Assembly: GCA_910575435.1 (NCBI GenBank)
Contig: CAJTGI010000017.1
Span: 1 to 63,275 of the forward strand
DNA from: Clostridiaceae bacterium
GTDB lineage: Bacteria; Bacillota; Clostridia; Lachnospirales; Lachnospiraceae
DNA: 63,275 nt
Reading direction: 5' to 3'
In this document: positions 53,067 to 62,534 of the stretch, piece by piece
Layout: each line of letters starts with the position of its first letter
Numbering within the stretch: position 1 is the first letter of the stretch
Notes under the pieces: generated by a model
What the model was told of the DNA's origin: nothing
Seen by the model: only the letters and a program-made list of their open reading frames with translations
Database searches by the model: none
Program-made: the position numbers and the translations under genes

Positions 53067-55598
53067 ATGAAGTATAAATATTATTTTAGACTTATATTTA
53101 ACAACTGTATTTTTATAAAAAAAAGTTTTGCGCTTTTTTTGGTAATAGTAACACTACCTGTTTCTTTTCTTCTTTGCTTGTCAAACTATTTTGGAGATAT
53201 TTTTGATAGCAATGAAAAGCGTGTGCAAAAGATGACAGGCAACTGGCATATTGCATATATATTAGAGGATCAAGAAAGCATTGGGAAGATTGCGGATTTG
53301 CCAGAAGTTTTTGGCGTGGGAAAAGTTTTTTGCATGAAAGAATATGATAAGGTTCAGAAAAATGATTATGCGATATTAGGCTGTGATAAGAAAACGCAAA
53401 AGATGATGATAAAATTGGTGGAGGGTAAATTTGCTGAAAATAGAAATGAAATGGTTATTCCTGAATATATAAGCCAAAAATATGATTTGGGCATTAGTGA
53501 TAAATATGATTTGGGTAAAAAGACATATTTTATTTCAGGGATTTATGCATCTGTAAAGAGGGAAACTGTATACTATGCTAATTTGGGTATTGGAAATCAA
53601 AAAAAGAATAGTAAACTAAGAAATGAATTTATATATGGCGATTATTACGATCAGATGTCAACAAGAAATGAGAGAAAAGAAAAGTATTTGGCAGTGGTTA
53701 GATTAAAGAATAGCGGGGATTTGAAAAAAATCTCACAAAAAATAGGCAAAATAAAAGGAGTTAAAAAATTTCCATGCGAGGATGCTTACGGCATCACATA
53801 CGATTCAAAGGAATCTTTTTGGTATAATGGAGATCTCATACAAACTCAAAATTTCTATGATGGGGGATATTTGATAGAAAACAGTTATAGGTTGCAAAAG
53901 AATAAATTGCTTCTTTTTATGGTAGGCGTAACATCTATTATGGCATTTTTGCTTTTATGCATCTTTCAATTTGCATCCCGCCATGAGGCAAACAAAACAG
54001 TGCAAGTATATAAATCATTAGGAATAGGGCTAGTTGCACTCTCTGTTATCTATATTGTAGAAAAAATAATATATGCTGTCGTTTCTTTATATCTGGGTGT
54101 CATATTAGGCAAAGGGCTTAGTTATGCATTTTTTGGGAAATGCTACGCTATTGAGAATATCGCCATATATACCATGTTAGGTACAGTTTCTTTCTATATT
54201 ATTTTGGAACTGCTTTGCGTTATTATAAAGTATTATCAAGATGAAAATAAGAATAGTACAAGTATAATTTATTATGATGATATATCATGCAGCGAAAAAT
54301 GTAGACTCTCTCTTGCCTGGAAGGGAAAACTATTTATTATACGCTATGCTTTTAGAAATGCCAATCTAAATAAGCGAAGATCGGCAATCTTTTTTTTGTT
54401 TTATCTCGTAACATTTCTGTCTGCTTCTTTTATTTTTACAGAATACAAATTTGAACGCAGTATTGGAAATGAGAAAGAAGCTAACTGCAATTTATGGTTG
54501 GATATGAAGCAGAAAAAGGATATAGATTATTTGATATCCAAGATATCTGAAATAGAGGGGATCAAGAATATCGTTGCCCCCATTTGCTATATTCAGGATT
54601 ATAAAGATCATTCAAAAGAAGTCGTGGCCACATTAGACAAAGGAAAAATAAAGAAGATATTTAGAAATTATTTGTTGATGTCAGATTACGAAGAGTATAT
54701 TGATTTTTCTGCAAATATGTCATTAACGCATGTTGGAGTGATAGGTTGCAATGCAAATACAATATATGATTTGAAAAATTATGTTGTGGAAGGAGATGTT
54801 AATAAGTTAAGAAATGAAAAATATATATTTCTTCCCAAGTATTGCGAAGGATATGAAAATGTCAATGTCAATCTAACTTCCTATAAAGTTGGTGATAAAA
54901 TTCAAATTGGCTATGACTATAATGACCAAGAGGATGTTATGATGTATCATAAGAGAGAATATGAAATAGCAGGTTTTGTAAAATATAATCCCTATGAGTG
55001 CGGAAATGGTGTTTCTTCTAGATTTTCTGTATTCATGTCGGATAGTTCCTTAATGGCCTTGCTGGGAGACTCGAAAAAATGTTTTTCAAATAAGATATAC
55101 ATTAAGTGTAGTAAAAAGCAGGAGGATCAAATTTGCAGCCAGTTAAGGGAGATGGGAAAAAGCAAATTTCAATTTATTGTCCATAATACTTCTGATAAAA
55201 TGATTGACATTGCATATTCCAATGAACTGGTGATGCTATACTATATTTTATTTGCCGTTATTGTAACTTTGATGATATATTTTATTCTATTTGTTTGGCT
55301 TAAAAATAGAAATAGAAATGAGGAATATTGGGTGCTATATTCTGTTGGCTTTTGCAAAGCCCATGTCAAAATCATGAATTGTGCAGAGTTTTTCATTCCT
55401 TCCATATTGTCTGTTCCTTTAGATGTCATTGCGTATTATATGATTGTTGACTGGTTAAATCCTGAAATTTTTATTTCTTGGGGAGAGATTGTCACCTGTT
55501 TCGATATATTGGGAATTGCGCTATTGATGTTTGTTTTGGGTGGTTGCATATCTTGTTTTGGAATTGAAGGAAAAAATGACTGGAAAAATGCGGTGTAG
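53067..55598 (+). CDS. FtsX-type ABC permease with two extracellular domains (bacteriocin-associated class)
   Basis: 843 aa. Membrane segment at ~17-39, extracellular domain ~40-280, three segments ~285-390, another at ~440-460, a second extracellular domain ~465-735, and three final segments. This duplicated FtsX layout is that of the bacteriocin-associated integral membrane proteins that sit beside lactococcin-972-like genes, and of BceB relatives. GAAAGCGAG site. Last gene of the AT-rich island; a short non-coding stretch and then core genes follow. Confidence 0.85.
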   Translation: MKYKYYFRLIFNNCIFIKKSFALFLVIVTLPVSFLLCLSNYFGDIFDSNEKRVQKMTGNWHIAYILEDQESIGKIADLPEVFGVGKVFCMKEYDKVQKNDYAILGCDKKTQKMMIKLVEGKFAENRNEMVIPEYISQKYDLGISDKYDLGKKTYFISGIYASVKRETVYYANLGIGNQKKNSKLRNEFIYGDYYDQMSTRNERKEKYLAVVRLKNSGDLKKISQKIGKIKGVKKFPCEDAYGITYDSKESFWYNGDLIQTQNFYDGGYLIENSYRLQKNKLLLFMVGVTSIMAFLLLCIFQFASRHEANKTVQVYKSLGIGLVALSVIYIVEKIIYAVVSLYLGVILGKGLSYAFFGKCYAIENIAIYTMLGTVSFYIILELLCVIIKYYQDENKNSTSIIYYDDISCSEKCRLSLAWKGKLFIIRYAFRNANLNKRRSAIFFLFYLVTFLSASFIFTEYKFERSIGNEKEANCNLWLDMKQKKDIDYLISKISEIEGIKNIVAPICYIQDYKDHSKEVVATLDKGKIKKIFRNYLLMSDYEEYIDFSANMSLTHVGVIGCNANTIYDLKNYVVEGDVNKLRNEKYIFLPKYCEGYENVNVNLTSYKVGDKIQIGYDYNDQEDVMMYHKREYEIAGFVKYNPYECGNGVSSRFSVFMSDSSLMALLGDSKKCFSNKIYIKCSKKQEDQICSQLREMGKSKFQFIVHNTSDKMIDIAYSNELVMLYYILFAVIVTLMIYFILFVWLKNRNRNEEYWVLYSVGFCKAHVKIMNCAEFFIPSILSVPLDVIAYYMIVDWLNPEIFISWGEIVTCFDILGIALLMFVLGGCISCFGIEGKNDWKNAV

Positions 55599-55837
55599 CG
55601 GAGCAAATTACAAGTGCCACTGTGCTTGAAATGGTGCATGCGGAAAAATCACAATTCCTAGAGCGTGGAAACACCTTTGCCTATTCCGGCATTTTCTGCT
55701 ATACTGCTATGAAAAGGACTGTGGCAGATGCAGTGTGCTGCATGGAATCAATGATAAAGTGCGCTAGTTGGCCATAGATGTTTGTGTTAGTGCATAGGTG
55801 TAGAGATGGATAGAAGTTATAGAATAGGAGATGACAT

Positions 55838-56500
55838 ATGAAGGAGATAGAATTTCAGGTAAAATTACAGACCAAGGATTTGTATCGGTTTACCATGCGC
55901 CATACCTATGTCAGCATTGGCGGCATTTTCAGTTTGCTGATCAGTTTTGGCTGTCTGGGGATTTGCGTGGCAAATTTTCGGCAGCTGGTGCCTTCCACCA
56001 TCGCCGTGCTGCTGATCGTGGCGGCATTATTTACCGTGATTCAGCCCGTGATGCTCTATGGGAAATGCGCGGCCCAGGTGAAGAGGAGCAAGGATATCAA
56101 GGACGAGCTGTCCTATATTCTGTCGGAGGAAGGAATTACTGTGCGGCAGGGAGAAGAGGAGGCTAACATCAAGTGGTACCAAATCCGGAAGGTGGTTTAT
56201 GGGGGAAAGGGCATCTACGTGTATATGTCCCCGGTTCGTGCCTTTATCTTTCCACGGGAATGCTGCGGGGAGCGGTATGAGGAGATTCAGAGAATGATTG
56301 GGGAGATGGTGAAGAAATATAGGGATTATATTCCTGAGGAAGAGGAAATTGGAGAGAACCAGATGCAGGAAGGGGAACCCTCGAAAGAGGAGGGCCAGAC
56401 GCAGGAAGGGAAGCCCTTGAAAGAAGAGGGCCAGACGCAGGAAGGGAAGCCCTCGAAAGAGGAGGATCAGATGCAAGAGGGGGAGGGCCAGGAAGGCTAG
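55838..56500 (+). CDS. YcxB-like membrane protein with tandem-repeat tail
   Basis: 220 aa. Two membrane segments near 25-70 followed by a YcxB-like domain (LSEEGITVRQGEEEANIKWYQI, VYMSPVRAFIFPREC). The C-terminal ~60 residues are acidic and Gln-rich. They contain a 12-residue unit (EGxPxKEExQxQ) repeated three times in 36-bp steps from 56369. Function unknown. AGGAG precedes the ATG. It precedes tsaE by 19 bp and is likely in the same operon. Confidence 0.75.
   Translation: MKEIEFQVKLQTKDLYRFTMRHTYVSIGGIFSLLISFGCLGICVANFRQLVPSTIAVLLIVAALFTVIQPVMLYGKCAAQVKRSKDIKDELSYILSEEGITVRQGEEEANIKWYQIRKVVYGGKGIYVYMSPVRAFIFPRECCGERYEEIQRMIGEMVKKYRDYIPEEEEIGENQMQEGEPSKEEGQTQEGKPLKEEGQTQEGKPSKEEDQMQEGEGQEG
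56369..56476 (+). repeat. 36-bp tandem repeat, three copies, coding
   Basis: Three consecutive 36-bp units encode EGEPSKEEGQTQ, EGKPLKEEGQTQ and EGKPSKEEDQMQ. They lie in the YcxB-like gene and can change length by slippage without breaking the frame. Confidence 0.8.
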
Positions 56501-56519
56501 GATTAGAAGGAGGCGAAAC

Positions 56520-56960
56520 ATGACCAATGAGGTATTTCATAGCCAATCGGAGAAGGAGACCTTTGAGATTGGCTTTTCTTTGGGACAGGCGTGCGGGCCG
56601 GGGGATATTTTGCTTCTGGAGGGAGACCTGGGCGTGGGCAAGACGGTGTTTTCCAAGGGATTTGGAAAGGGGCTGGGGGTTGAGGAACCCATTTCCAGCC
56701 CTACTTTTACCATTGTGCAGGTTTATGACAGCGGGAGGCTGCCCCTCTATCATTTTGATGCCTACCGAATCGGGGATGCGGAAGAGATGGAGGAAATTGG
56801 CTATGAGGATTACTTTTATGGGCAAGGTGCCTGCCTGATAGAATGGGCTTCCAGGATTCAGGAGATTCTTCCGGAAGGCTGTACTCTCATAAGGATTGAA
56901 AAGGATTTGGAGCAAGGGCTTCAGTATAGAAAGGTAACAGTTACCCAAAAGGGGGAGTAA
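56520..56960 (+). CDS. tsaE: tRNA t6A modification ATPase TsaE
   Basis: 146 aa: GDLGVGKTVFSKGF P-loop, SSPTFTIVQVYD, the acidic YHFDAYRI and the IEWASRI motif. It regulates the TsaB-TsaD complex that makes N6-threonylcarbamoyladenosine at position 37 of ANN-decoding tRNAs. Three bases separate it from tsaB. Confidence 0.95.
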   Translation: MTNEVFHSQSEKETFEIGFSLGQACGPGDILLLEGDLGVGKTVFSKGFGKGLGVEEPISSPTFTIVQVYDSGRLPLYHFDAYRIGDAEEMEEIGYEDYFYGQGACLIEWASRIQEILPEGCTLIRIEKDLEQGLQYRKVTVTQKGE

Positions 56961-56963
56961 GTA

Positions 56964-57686
56964 ATGAAAATATTAGGAATTGACAGTTCGGGGATGGTGG
57001 CATCTGCCGCAATCATCGCAGACGGTGTGCTGGCATCAGAGTTTACCGTAAATAATAAGCAGACCCATTCCCAGACGCTTTTGCCCATGATTGAGAAGGT
57101 GGTGGATATGTCGGGAGTCTCTCTGGAATCCTTGGATGCCATTGCCGTGGCGGCGGGGCCGGGCTCTTTTACCGGCTTGAGAATTGGCGCATCCACTGCC
57201 AAAGGGATGGGACTGGCGTTGAAAAAGCCCATCGTGCCAGTGCCTACGCTGGAGGGATTGGCATATCGCGTGGGCGTGGCGGACGGTCTGATCTGTCCCA
57301 TGATGGATGCCAGGAGAAATCAAGTATACACGGGGATTTACCGCATAGCGGATAGCGGACTGGAATGCCTGGAGGAACAGTGTGCCGTGGCGATAGAAGA
57401 GATTGGGGAAAAGATGAATGCCTTGGGGGAACGGGTCATTCTCTTGGGGGATGGCATCCCGGTACACATGGAATACTTGAAGAGCAAGCTTTCCGTGCCT
57501 TATGTAGTGGCGCCGGTTCATCTGAACAGACAGAGCGGGGCTGCCGTGGCGGCATTGGGGGAGATTTATTTTCACGGGGGGCGCATGGAGGAAGCGGGAC
57601 AGCATAGGCCCATCTATCTGCGGAAGTCTCAGGCTGAGAGGGAAAGGGAGCAGAGGATGAAGGGAAGCGGAGATGGCGGCGCATAG
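56964..57686 (+). CDS. tsaB: tRNA t6A modification protein TsaB
   Basis: 240 aa ASKHA-fold protein: KILGIDSSGMVASAAI, the QTHSQTLLPMIEKV helix, AVAAGPGSFTGLRIGASTAKG and PMMDARRNQVYTGIY. It is the scaffold partner of TsaD. The C-terminal part reaches HLNRQSGAAVAALG, then a basic tail. Directly after tsaE and before rimI, the usual Firmicute order. Confidence 0.95.
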   Translation: MKILGIDSSGMVASAAIIADGVLASEFTVNNKQTHSQTLLPMIEKVVDMSGVSLESLDAIAVAAGPGSFTGLRIGASTAKGMGLALKKPIVPVPTLEGLAYRVGVADGLICPMMDARRNQVYTGIYRIADSGLECLEEQCAVAIEEIGEKMNALGERVILLGDGIPVHMEYLKSKLSVPYVVAPVHLNRQSGAAVAALGEIYFHGGRMEEAGQHRPIYLRKSQAEREREQRMKGSGDGGA

Positions 57687-57754
57687 GCTGCTGTGTTTCG
57701 CATTATGGCAGGGAGCGGATGCAGTAGAGTTTGGCAGAAGGGGAAAGGCAGGGA

Positions 57755-58228
57755 ATGGATGAGGTGAGGATGGACGAGGTGGAGCTGGATGGGGTAACGA
57801 TCCGGGAGATGGGTCAGGAGGATTTGCGTGAGGTGGCTTTGCTGGAGCGACAGGTTTTTTCCAGACCGTGGAGCGAGGAGAGCTTCCGGGATGCCTTGGC
57901 TTCGCCGGACCACTGCTATCTGGCGGCATGCTATGGCGGAACACTTGTGGGATACTGCGGACTGTGGTGTTCTTTTGATACGGCGGATCTGTGCAATCTG
58001 GCAGTGGCAGAGGATTTTCGCAAGAGAAACCTTGGAGGCGCATTGCTTCGCCAAGGGCTTGTGGCGGTGAAAAGGCGCGGAGTGGAGCGGGTTCTGTTGG
58101 AAGTGCGCCGCAGCAATGTTCCTGCCATCGGGCTGTACGCCAAATTTGGCTTTCAGGAGTTGGGCATCAGGCCGGGATACTACTCTCATCCTGTGGAAGA
58201 TGGGATTTTAATGGAGAAATCTTTGTGA
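57755..58228 (+). CDS. rimI: RimI-type N-acetyltransferase
   Basis: 157 aa GNAT: TIREMGQEDLREVALLE, PWSEESFRDAL, CNLAVAEDFRKRNLGGALL (acetyl-CoA loop) and RSNVPAIGLYAKFGFQELG, then RPGYYSHPVEDGILMEKSL. RimI acetylates the N-terminal Ala of ribosomal protein S18 and other substrates. ATG 57755 is chosen over a TTG at 57731. Confidence 0.92.
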   Translation: MDEVRMDEVELDGVTIREMGQEDLREVALLERQVFSRPWSEESFRDALASPDHCYLAACYGGTLVGYCGLWCSFDTADLCNLAVAEDFRKRNLGGALLRQGLVAVKRRGVERVLLEVRRSNVPAIGLYAKFGFQELGIRPGYYSHPVEDGILMEKSL

Positions 58229-58294
58229 CTTTTCCATGCATTACCACTGTACAAATGCAGGAGGGGATTTTATACTTCGTATAGAGGGACTATC

Positions 58295-58341
58295 GTTACG
58301 AACTACAGCCATAAAAGCCGGAGGCGGCTGTGAATAGTAAC
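58295..58341. repeat. Palindromic dispersed repeat, full copy
   Basis: GTTAC (58295-58299) pairs with GTAAC (58337-58341), and ACAGCC (58305-58310) with GGCTGT (58326-58331), around an apical loop. The right arm resembles the sequence at 22631-22646. Such REP-like sequences are scattered in Lachnospiraceae genomes (from memory); it sits in the rimI downstream gap. Confidence 0.5.
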
Positions 58342-58369
58342 TGGAAATGTTACAGAGAGGACGAAGGAG

Positions 58370-58591
58370 ATGCGGGAAGAGATGATTTGCAATGGATGTG
58401 GCAGGAAGTTAAAGCGCAGCAATAACAGTGACATTTTGCTAGAGGACGTTTTTATGGCTGAGAAAGCGTGGGGATACTTTTCCAAGAAGGATATGACTCG
58501 TCATCGCTTCATACTCTGCGAAGAATGTTACGATAAATTGATTGCAGGATTTGCCGTTCCTCCGGATGAAGAGGAAGTGACGGAATTATAG
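58370..58591 (+). CDS. Small zinc-binding-like protein
   Basis: 73 aa with two CxxC pairs (ICNGCGRKL near the start, LCEECYDKL near the end) that could bind one zinc ion. The middle resembles family members with EDVFMAEKAWGYFSKKD. Function unknown. Start either 58370 or 58382 (MICNGCGRKL), both near GAAGGAG. Confidence 0.65.
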   Translation: MREEMICNGCGRKLKRSNNSDILLEDVFMAEKAWGYFSKKDMTRHRFILCEECYDKLIAGFAVPPDEEEVTEL

Positions 58592-58724
58592 CGGGTGCCG
58601 CGAGATAGAATTATGGGGGAGAACCGATACGCTTATTGGAAAAAAATGGAAGGTGTGATATAATAGTATTACTGTGCTAACTGACATAGCAATTTGAATT
58701 ATTTTGGGAAAGGCAGCGGGAAAT

Positions 58725-59642
58725 ATGCTAGATGTATGCTTGCTTGGAACCAGTGGAATGATGCCACTGCCCGGACGCTGGCTGACGGCGTTGATGACGA
58801 GACTAGAGGGGAGCAGTCTCCTGATTGACTGCGGAGAGGGGACGCAGATAGCCATTCGAGAGAAAGGATGGAGCGTCCATGCCATAGATACGATTTGCTT
58901 TACCCATTATCATGGGGATCATATCAGCGGTCTGCCTGGCCTGCTGCTGTCTATGGGCAATGCCGAGAGGACGGAGCCGGTGACTCTGATTGGCCCGAAA
59001 GGGCTGGAGAGGGTGGTGAATAATCTCCGGGTGATTGCGCCGGGACTTCCCTTTTCATTGAATTTTGTGGAATTAAAGGAAAATGAGGTTTCATTTCAAT
59101 TGCAGGGATATCATCTAAAGGCTTTTCGGGTGCATCACAATGTTCCTTGCTACGGATACAGCATTACGGTTCCCAGGGGAGGCAGATTTTTTATAGAAAA
59201 GGCACAGGCAAACCAGGTGCCCATGAAGCTGTGGAGCCGGCTGCAGAAGGGGGAAACCATGGAGTGGGAGGGACGCACTTACACTCCGGACATGGTAATC
59301 GGGCCGCCCCGGAAAGGCATCAAACTGACTTATTGCACTGACACTCGGCCGGTGAATAGCCTGGTGGAAAATGCAAGGGAATCAGACCTTCTCATCTGCG
59401 AGGGAATGTATGGGGAGAAGGAGAAGCAGGCGAAGGCGCAGGAAAAGAAGCATATGACTTTTCTGGAGGCTGCGGAGGTGGCGAGGGCTGCGGAAGTGAA
59501 GGAACTGTGGCTGACTCATTATAGTCCGTCCCTGCTTCGCCCGGAGGATTACATGAAACCGGTAAATAAAGTATTCCCCTCGGCGCACCCAGGAAAGGAC
59601 GGGAAAAGCTGCACGCTATATTTTCCAGAGGAGTGTGAATGA
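58725..59642 (+). CDS. rnz: Ribonuclease Z (tRNA 3' processing)
   Basis: 305 aa metallo-beta-lactamase fold: LDVCLLGTSGMMPLPGR, LLIDCGEGTQI, the metal motif THYHGDHISGLPGLL, HNVPCYGYSI, YCTDTRP and the terminal LTHYSPS. It removes the 3' trailer of tRNA precursors. Start at 58725 (MLDVCLLG); a TTG at 58704 is in frame. Confidence 0.94.
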   Translation: MLDVCLLGTSGMMPLPGRWLTALMTRLEGSSLLIDCGEGTQIAIREKGWSVHAIDTICFTHYHGDHISGLPGLLLSMGNAERTEPVTLIGPKGLERVVNNLRVIAPGLPFSLNFVELKENEVSFQLQGYHLKAFRVHHNVPCYGYSITVPRGGRFFIEKAQANQVPMKLWSRLQKGETMEWEGRTYTPDMVIGPPRKGIKLTYCTDTRPVNSLVENARESDLLICEGMYGEKEKQAKAQEKKHMTFLEAAEVARAAEVKELWLTHYSPSLLRPEDYMKPVNKVFPSAHPGKDGKSCTLYFPEECE

Positions 59643-59783
59643 GAAGTGTTGGCTTGACTGATATTTACAAAGGGAATGAACATGTTTCATTCGTTTTGCA
59701 ATGATGTGCCGGTGCGTTGCCTGGCACATGAATGTAAGCGGCAGCCAATAAAAGTATTATGCAGCGCAGAAATGAGGATGAGT

Positions 59784-60395
59784 ATGGATAAGATGACGAA
59801 GAAAATTGTGGGGGCATTTGCTGCGATACTGGTGATAGCAGCGCTTATTCTGACTGGGTATTTTATGATGAATAAGCAGGCAGAGAAGAAAGCAGAGGAA
59901 TCTGTTTTGCCAACTACGGAGGTGGGAAAGCTTCTGGCAAAGGATTTGGAGACGAAATATCCGGAGACGCCCACGGAGGTGGTGAAATTGTACTGGAGAA
60001 TCAATCGGTGCATATATAACGAGGATACGTCTGAAAAGGATATGGAGGCGGTGCTAAAGCAGCTCCGCAATTTGTATGACAATGAACTTTTGCAGGATGA
60101 AAAGAATACATATGAGAATATGCTAAAGAAATTAAAGGATGATAAGAAAAAGAGAGTGGACGCAGGGCAGACATTTTTGCCTAGCGTGGTTCAGAAGAAT
60201 AATGCATTGGAAATCGTTAAGATGGACGGGAAGGATAGCACTGCGGTGATGACTGCCACTACGATCAAGGGCAAGGAGGAGACCACCAAGGTGTATGAGA
60301 GGTTTGTCTGCCGCCGGGGAGATGACGGAAAGTGGAAGATCTTAGGCTGGCAGCAGGTTACCCAGGCAGAGGCAGAAAAGGTTGATATAGAGTGA
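59784..60395 (+). CDS. Membrane-anchored DUF6715-like protein
   Basis: 203 aa: one N-terminal membrane segment ([20 protein letters not shown]) then a ~165-residue extracellular NTF2-like part ([40 protein letters not shown]). Matches, from memory, a Lachnospiraceae family of unknown function. Start at 59784 behind GAGG; upstream ATGs at 59676-59775 are in frame but lack sites. Its stop overlaps the tsaD ATG (TGATG), so it is translated with tsaD. Confidence 0.75.
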   Translation: MDKMTKKIVGAFAAILVIAALILTGYFMMNKQAEKKAEESVLPTTEVGKLLAKDLETKYPETPTEVVKLYWRINRCIYNEDTSEKDMEAVLKQLRNLYDNELLQDEKNTYENMLKKLKDDKKKRVDAGQTFLPSVVQKNNALEIVKMDGKDSTAVMTATTIKGKEETTKVYERFVCRRGDDGKWKILGWQQVTQAEAEKVDIE

Positions 60396-61414
60396 TGAGA
60401 GAATGCAAAGTCTTAGGAATAGAGAGTTCGTGTGACGAGACGGCGGCGGCAGTGGTATCAAATGGGCGAGAAGTGCTTTCCAATGTCATTTCATCTCAGA
60501 TTGACATTCATACGCTGTATGGGGGAGTGGTACCAGAGATTGCTTCCAGAAAGCATATTGAGCGGATCAATCAGGTGATTGAGGAGGCTCTGGAACAGGC
60601 GGGAACGCCATTAGAAGAGATAGATGCCATCAGCGTTACCTATGGCCCGGGATTGGTGGGAGCCCTTTTGGTGGGCGTGGGAGAGGCAAAGGCATTGGCC
60701 TATGCCGCAGGCAAGCCCCTGGTTGGCGTGCACCATATCGAGGGGCATATAGCCGCCAATTACTTGGAACACGAAGATTTGGAGCCTCCATTCCTGTGTC
60801 TGGTGGTATCAGGAGGACATACGCATTTGGTGCAGGTGAAATCCTACGATAAATTCCAGATCGTGGGCTGTACCCATGACGATGCGGCGGGGGAGGCTTT
60901 TGACAAAGTGGCTAGGGCGATAGGACTGGGCTATCCGGGAGGACCGAAGATCGACCGGGTGGCAAAAGAGGGGAATCCAAGCGCCATTGAGTTTCCCAGG
61001 GCAAAAATTTCGGGTTCTGAGTTTGATTTTAGTTTTTCGGGAGTGAAGTCTGCTGTCTTGAATTATCTGAATCAGTGTGAGATGAAAGGGGAAGCGGTGA
61101 ATCAGGCAGATGTGGCGGCATCCTTCCAGCAGGCCGTAGTGGATGTGCTGGTGGGAAGGGCTATAGCTGCTGCAAGGCAACTTGGAGAAGGGCGCATTGC
61201 CGTGGCCGGAGGCGTAGCGGCCAATTCTTCCCTGAGGGGGCAGATGAGGCAGGCTTGCCAGGAGGCGGGCATTACATTATATTATCCCTCGCCTGTTTAC
61301 TGTACCGATAACGCCGCTATGATTGCCGCCCAGGGATATTATGAATATATGGCTGGCGTTCGCAGTGGATGGGATTTGAATGCAGTTCCCAACTTGAAAA
61401 TTGGTCAGCGGTAA
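60395..61414 (+). CDS. tsaD: tRNA N6-threonylcarbamoyltransferase TsaD
   Basis: 339 aa: [15 protein letters not shown], metal-binding [73 protein letters not shown] and [15 protein letters not shown]. It transfers the threonylcarbamoyl group to A37 together with TsaB and TsaE, encoded 3.5 kb upstream. Intact. Confidence 0.97.
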   Translation: MRECKVLGIESSCDETAAAVVSNGREVLSNVISSQIDIHTLYGGVVPEIASRKHIERINQVIEEALEQAGTPLEEIDAISVTYGPGLVGALLVGVGEAKALAYAAGKPLVGVHHIEGHIAANYLEHEDLEPPFLCLVVSGGHTHLVQVKSYDKFQIVGCTHDDAAGEAFDKVARAIGLGYPGGPKIDRVAKEGNPSAIEFPRAKISGSEFDFSFSGVKSAVLNYLNQCEMKGEAVNQADVAASFQQAVVDVLVGRAIAAARQLGEGRIAVAGGVAANSSLRGQMRQACQEAGITLYYPSPVYCTDNAAMIAAQGYYEYMAGVRSGWDLNAVPNLKIGQR

Positions 61415-61440
61415 CAAAGGATAAAGGGGATATGCATAAA

Positions 61441-61483
61441 AAAATGGGAGTTTTCCGACTTTGGAAAAACTCCCATTTTTTTT
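61441..61483. terminator. Bidirectional terminator between tsaD and the FliD-like gene
   Basis: AAAATGGGAGTTTTCC (61441-61456) pairs with GGAAAAACTCCCATTTT (61463-61479) and is flanked by A and T runs on both sides. It also overlaps the stop codon of the convergent gene. Confidence 0.9.
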
Positions 61484-62096
61484 ATGCCATAAAGTCAATC
61501 TTGGTAGAACTCATGGTAGAGGTGGTGACAGGCAGATCCGCCATAGAAGCATTCTGCTGCTGCCGCTGGTTCCGAATGCGGGATTCCGTCTGCATCAAAG
61601 GTTTCGCCATGCGCTCTAATTTCGTGGTAAGTGAAACCAGGTTGGAAGAGATATCATTGCTATCTGAAAATACCTTTCCAATTTTCTTTGGCGTGCATTT
61701 CAGTAAGTCTTCTTTGTCCAGCGTAAGTTTGCGGGACGAAGAAACTTTGATGCCGATTTCCTCCAAAGTTTCTGTATTGTCTTTGATAAAGTTCTTAAGT
61801 TTTTTCATGGTCCGCTCCAGAGGGGCATCCACGATTTTGTCTGAGTTCTCCAAAAGATTGTTGTAGGTTTCCACAAACGCCTTGATATTCTGGTATATCT
61901 CCTCCCCGCTGTCCTTATCGTATGTCAGTTCTTGGAGATTCTTGCTTATTTTCTTCAAGGCTTTGGAATCGGCGGACAACAGTTCCGCATTTCCTATGGT
62001 GCTGCGGGAGGAAGCCCGACTAGCCGCCCTGTTTGAAGAATAAAATTTCCTTAAAAAACCTTGATAACTGCTATTTCCTGCGGTGATTACTGACAT
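61482..62096 (-). CDS. FliD C-terminal-like flagellar-cap-related protein
   Basis: 204 aa. A polar Ser/Arg-rich N-terminus, then two helices (SADSKALKKISKNLQEL, IKAFVETYNNLLENSD) and LEEIGIKVSSSRKLTLDKED with KIGKVFSD, the pattern of the C-terminal domain of FliD. FliD is normally 450 or more residues; here only this part is present, without hook- or filament-facing domains. It may be a reduced relative or a chaperone-like protein. Start at 62096, behind GGAGGG. Confidence 0.6.
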   Translation of the reverse strand: MSVITAGNSSYQGFLRKFYSSNRAASRASSRSTIGNAELLSADSKALKKISKNLQELTYDKDSGEEIYQNIKAFVETYNNLLENSDKIVDAPLERTMKKLKNFIKDNTETLEEIGIKVSSSRKLTLDKEDLLKCTPKKIGKVFSDSNDISSNLVSLTTKLERMAKPLMQTESRIRNQRQQQNASMADLPVTTSTMSSTKIDFMA

Positions 62097-62151
62097 GGCC
62101 ATCCCTCCGTTAATCTATTCGATTTCTATTTCTATCTTTGCTGACGTTTGT

Positions 62152-62172
62152 CTCATTTCTATAGGAAATGAG
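62152..62172. promoter_or_regulatory. Palindrome upstream of the FliD-like gene
   Basis: CTCATTTC (62152-62159), five bases, GAAATGAG (62165-62172). It lies 55 bp above the start codon of the leftward gene and could be an operator. The surrounding 62173-62530 region is very A-rich and holds no gene that I can see. Confidence 0.4.
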
Positions 62173-62534
62173 GCAAATGCATGATGTTCAAATTGTCTAA
62201 TAAAAATATCGGCAGAAGAGACCAAAAAGATTAGTGCAAGGCGTGGAATATCATATATTCTTTATGTGGCGTAGTTGAGGATGGCGGATGGATTTTAATG
62301 AAATGTAGAAAAAATAATAAAAATGTAAAAAAAGTAATAAAATTGTAAAATCCTACTTAAAAATAAATGGAAATATGGCAAAAATATGTCAGAAAAAGAA
62401 GTGTGAAACAGTGGTGGGAATCTCCCAAAATAAGGAAAACAGGGGCTTTGTGATAATAGTAACAAAAAGTTTCAAATATTTAAATTTTTTTGTAAAAAGG
62501 GCTTGTATTTTTTAAAAATGTGTGTTACTATAAT

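Noticed and set aside
55631-55777. 48-codon frame MVHAEKSQFLERG... after the FtsX permease
   Set aside because: It looks partly coding but has no ribosome site or recognisable family; left as non-coding border sequence.
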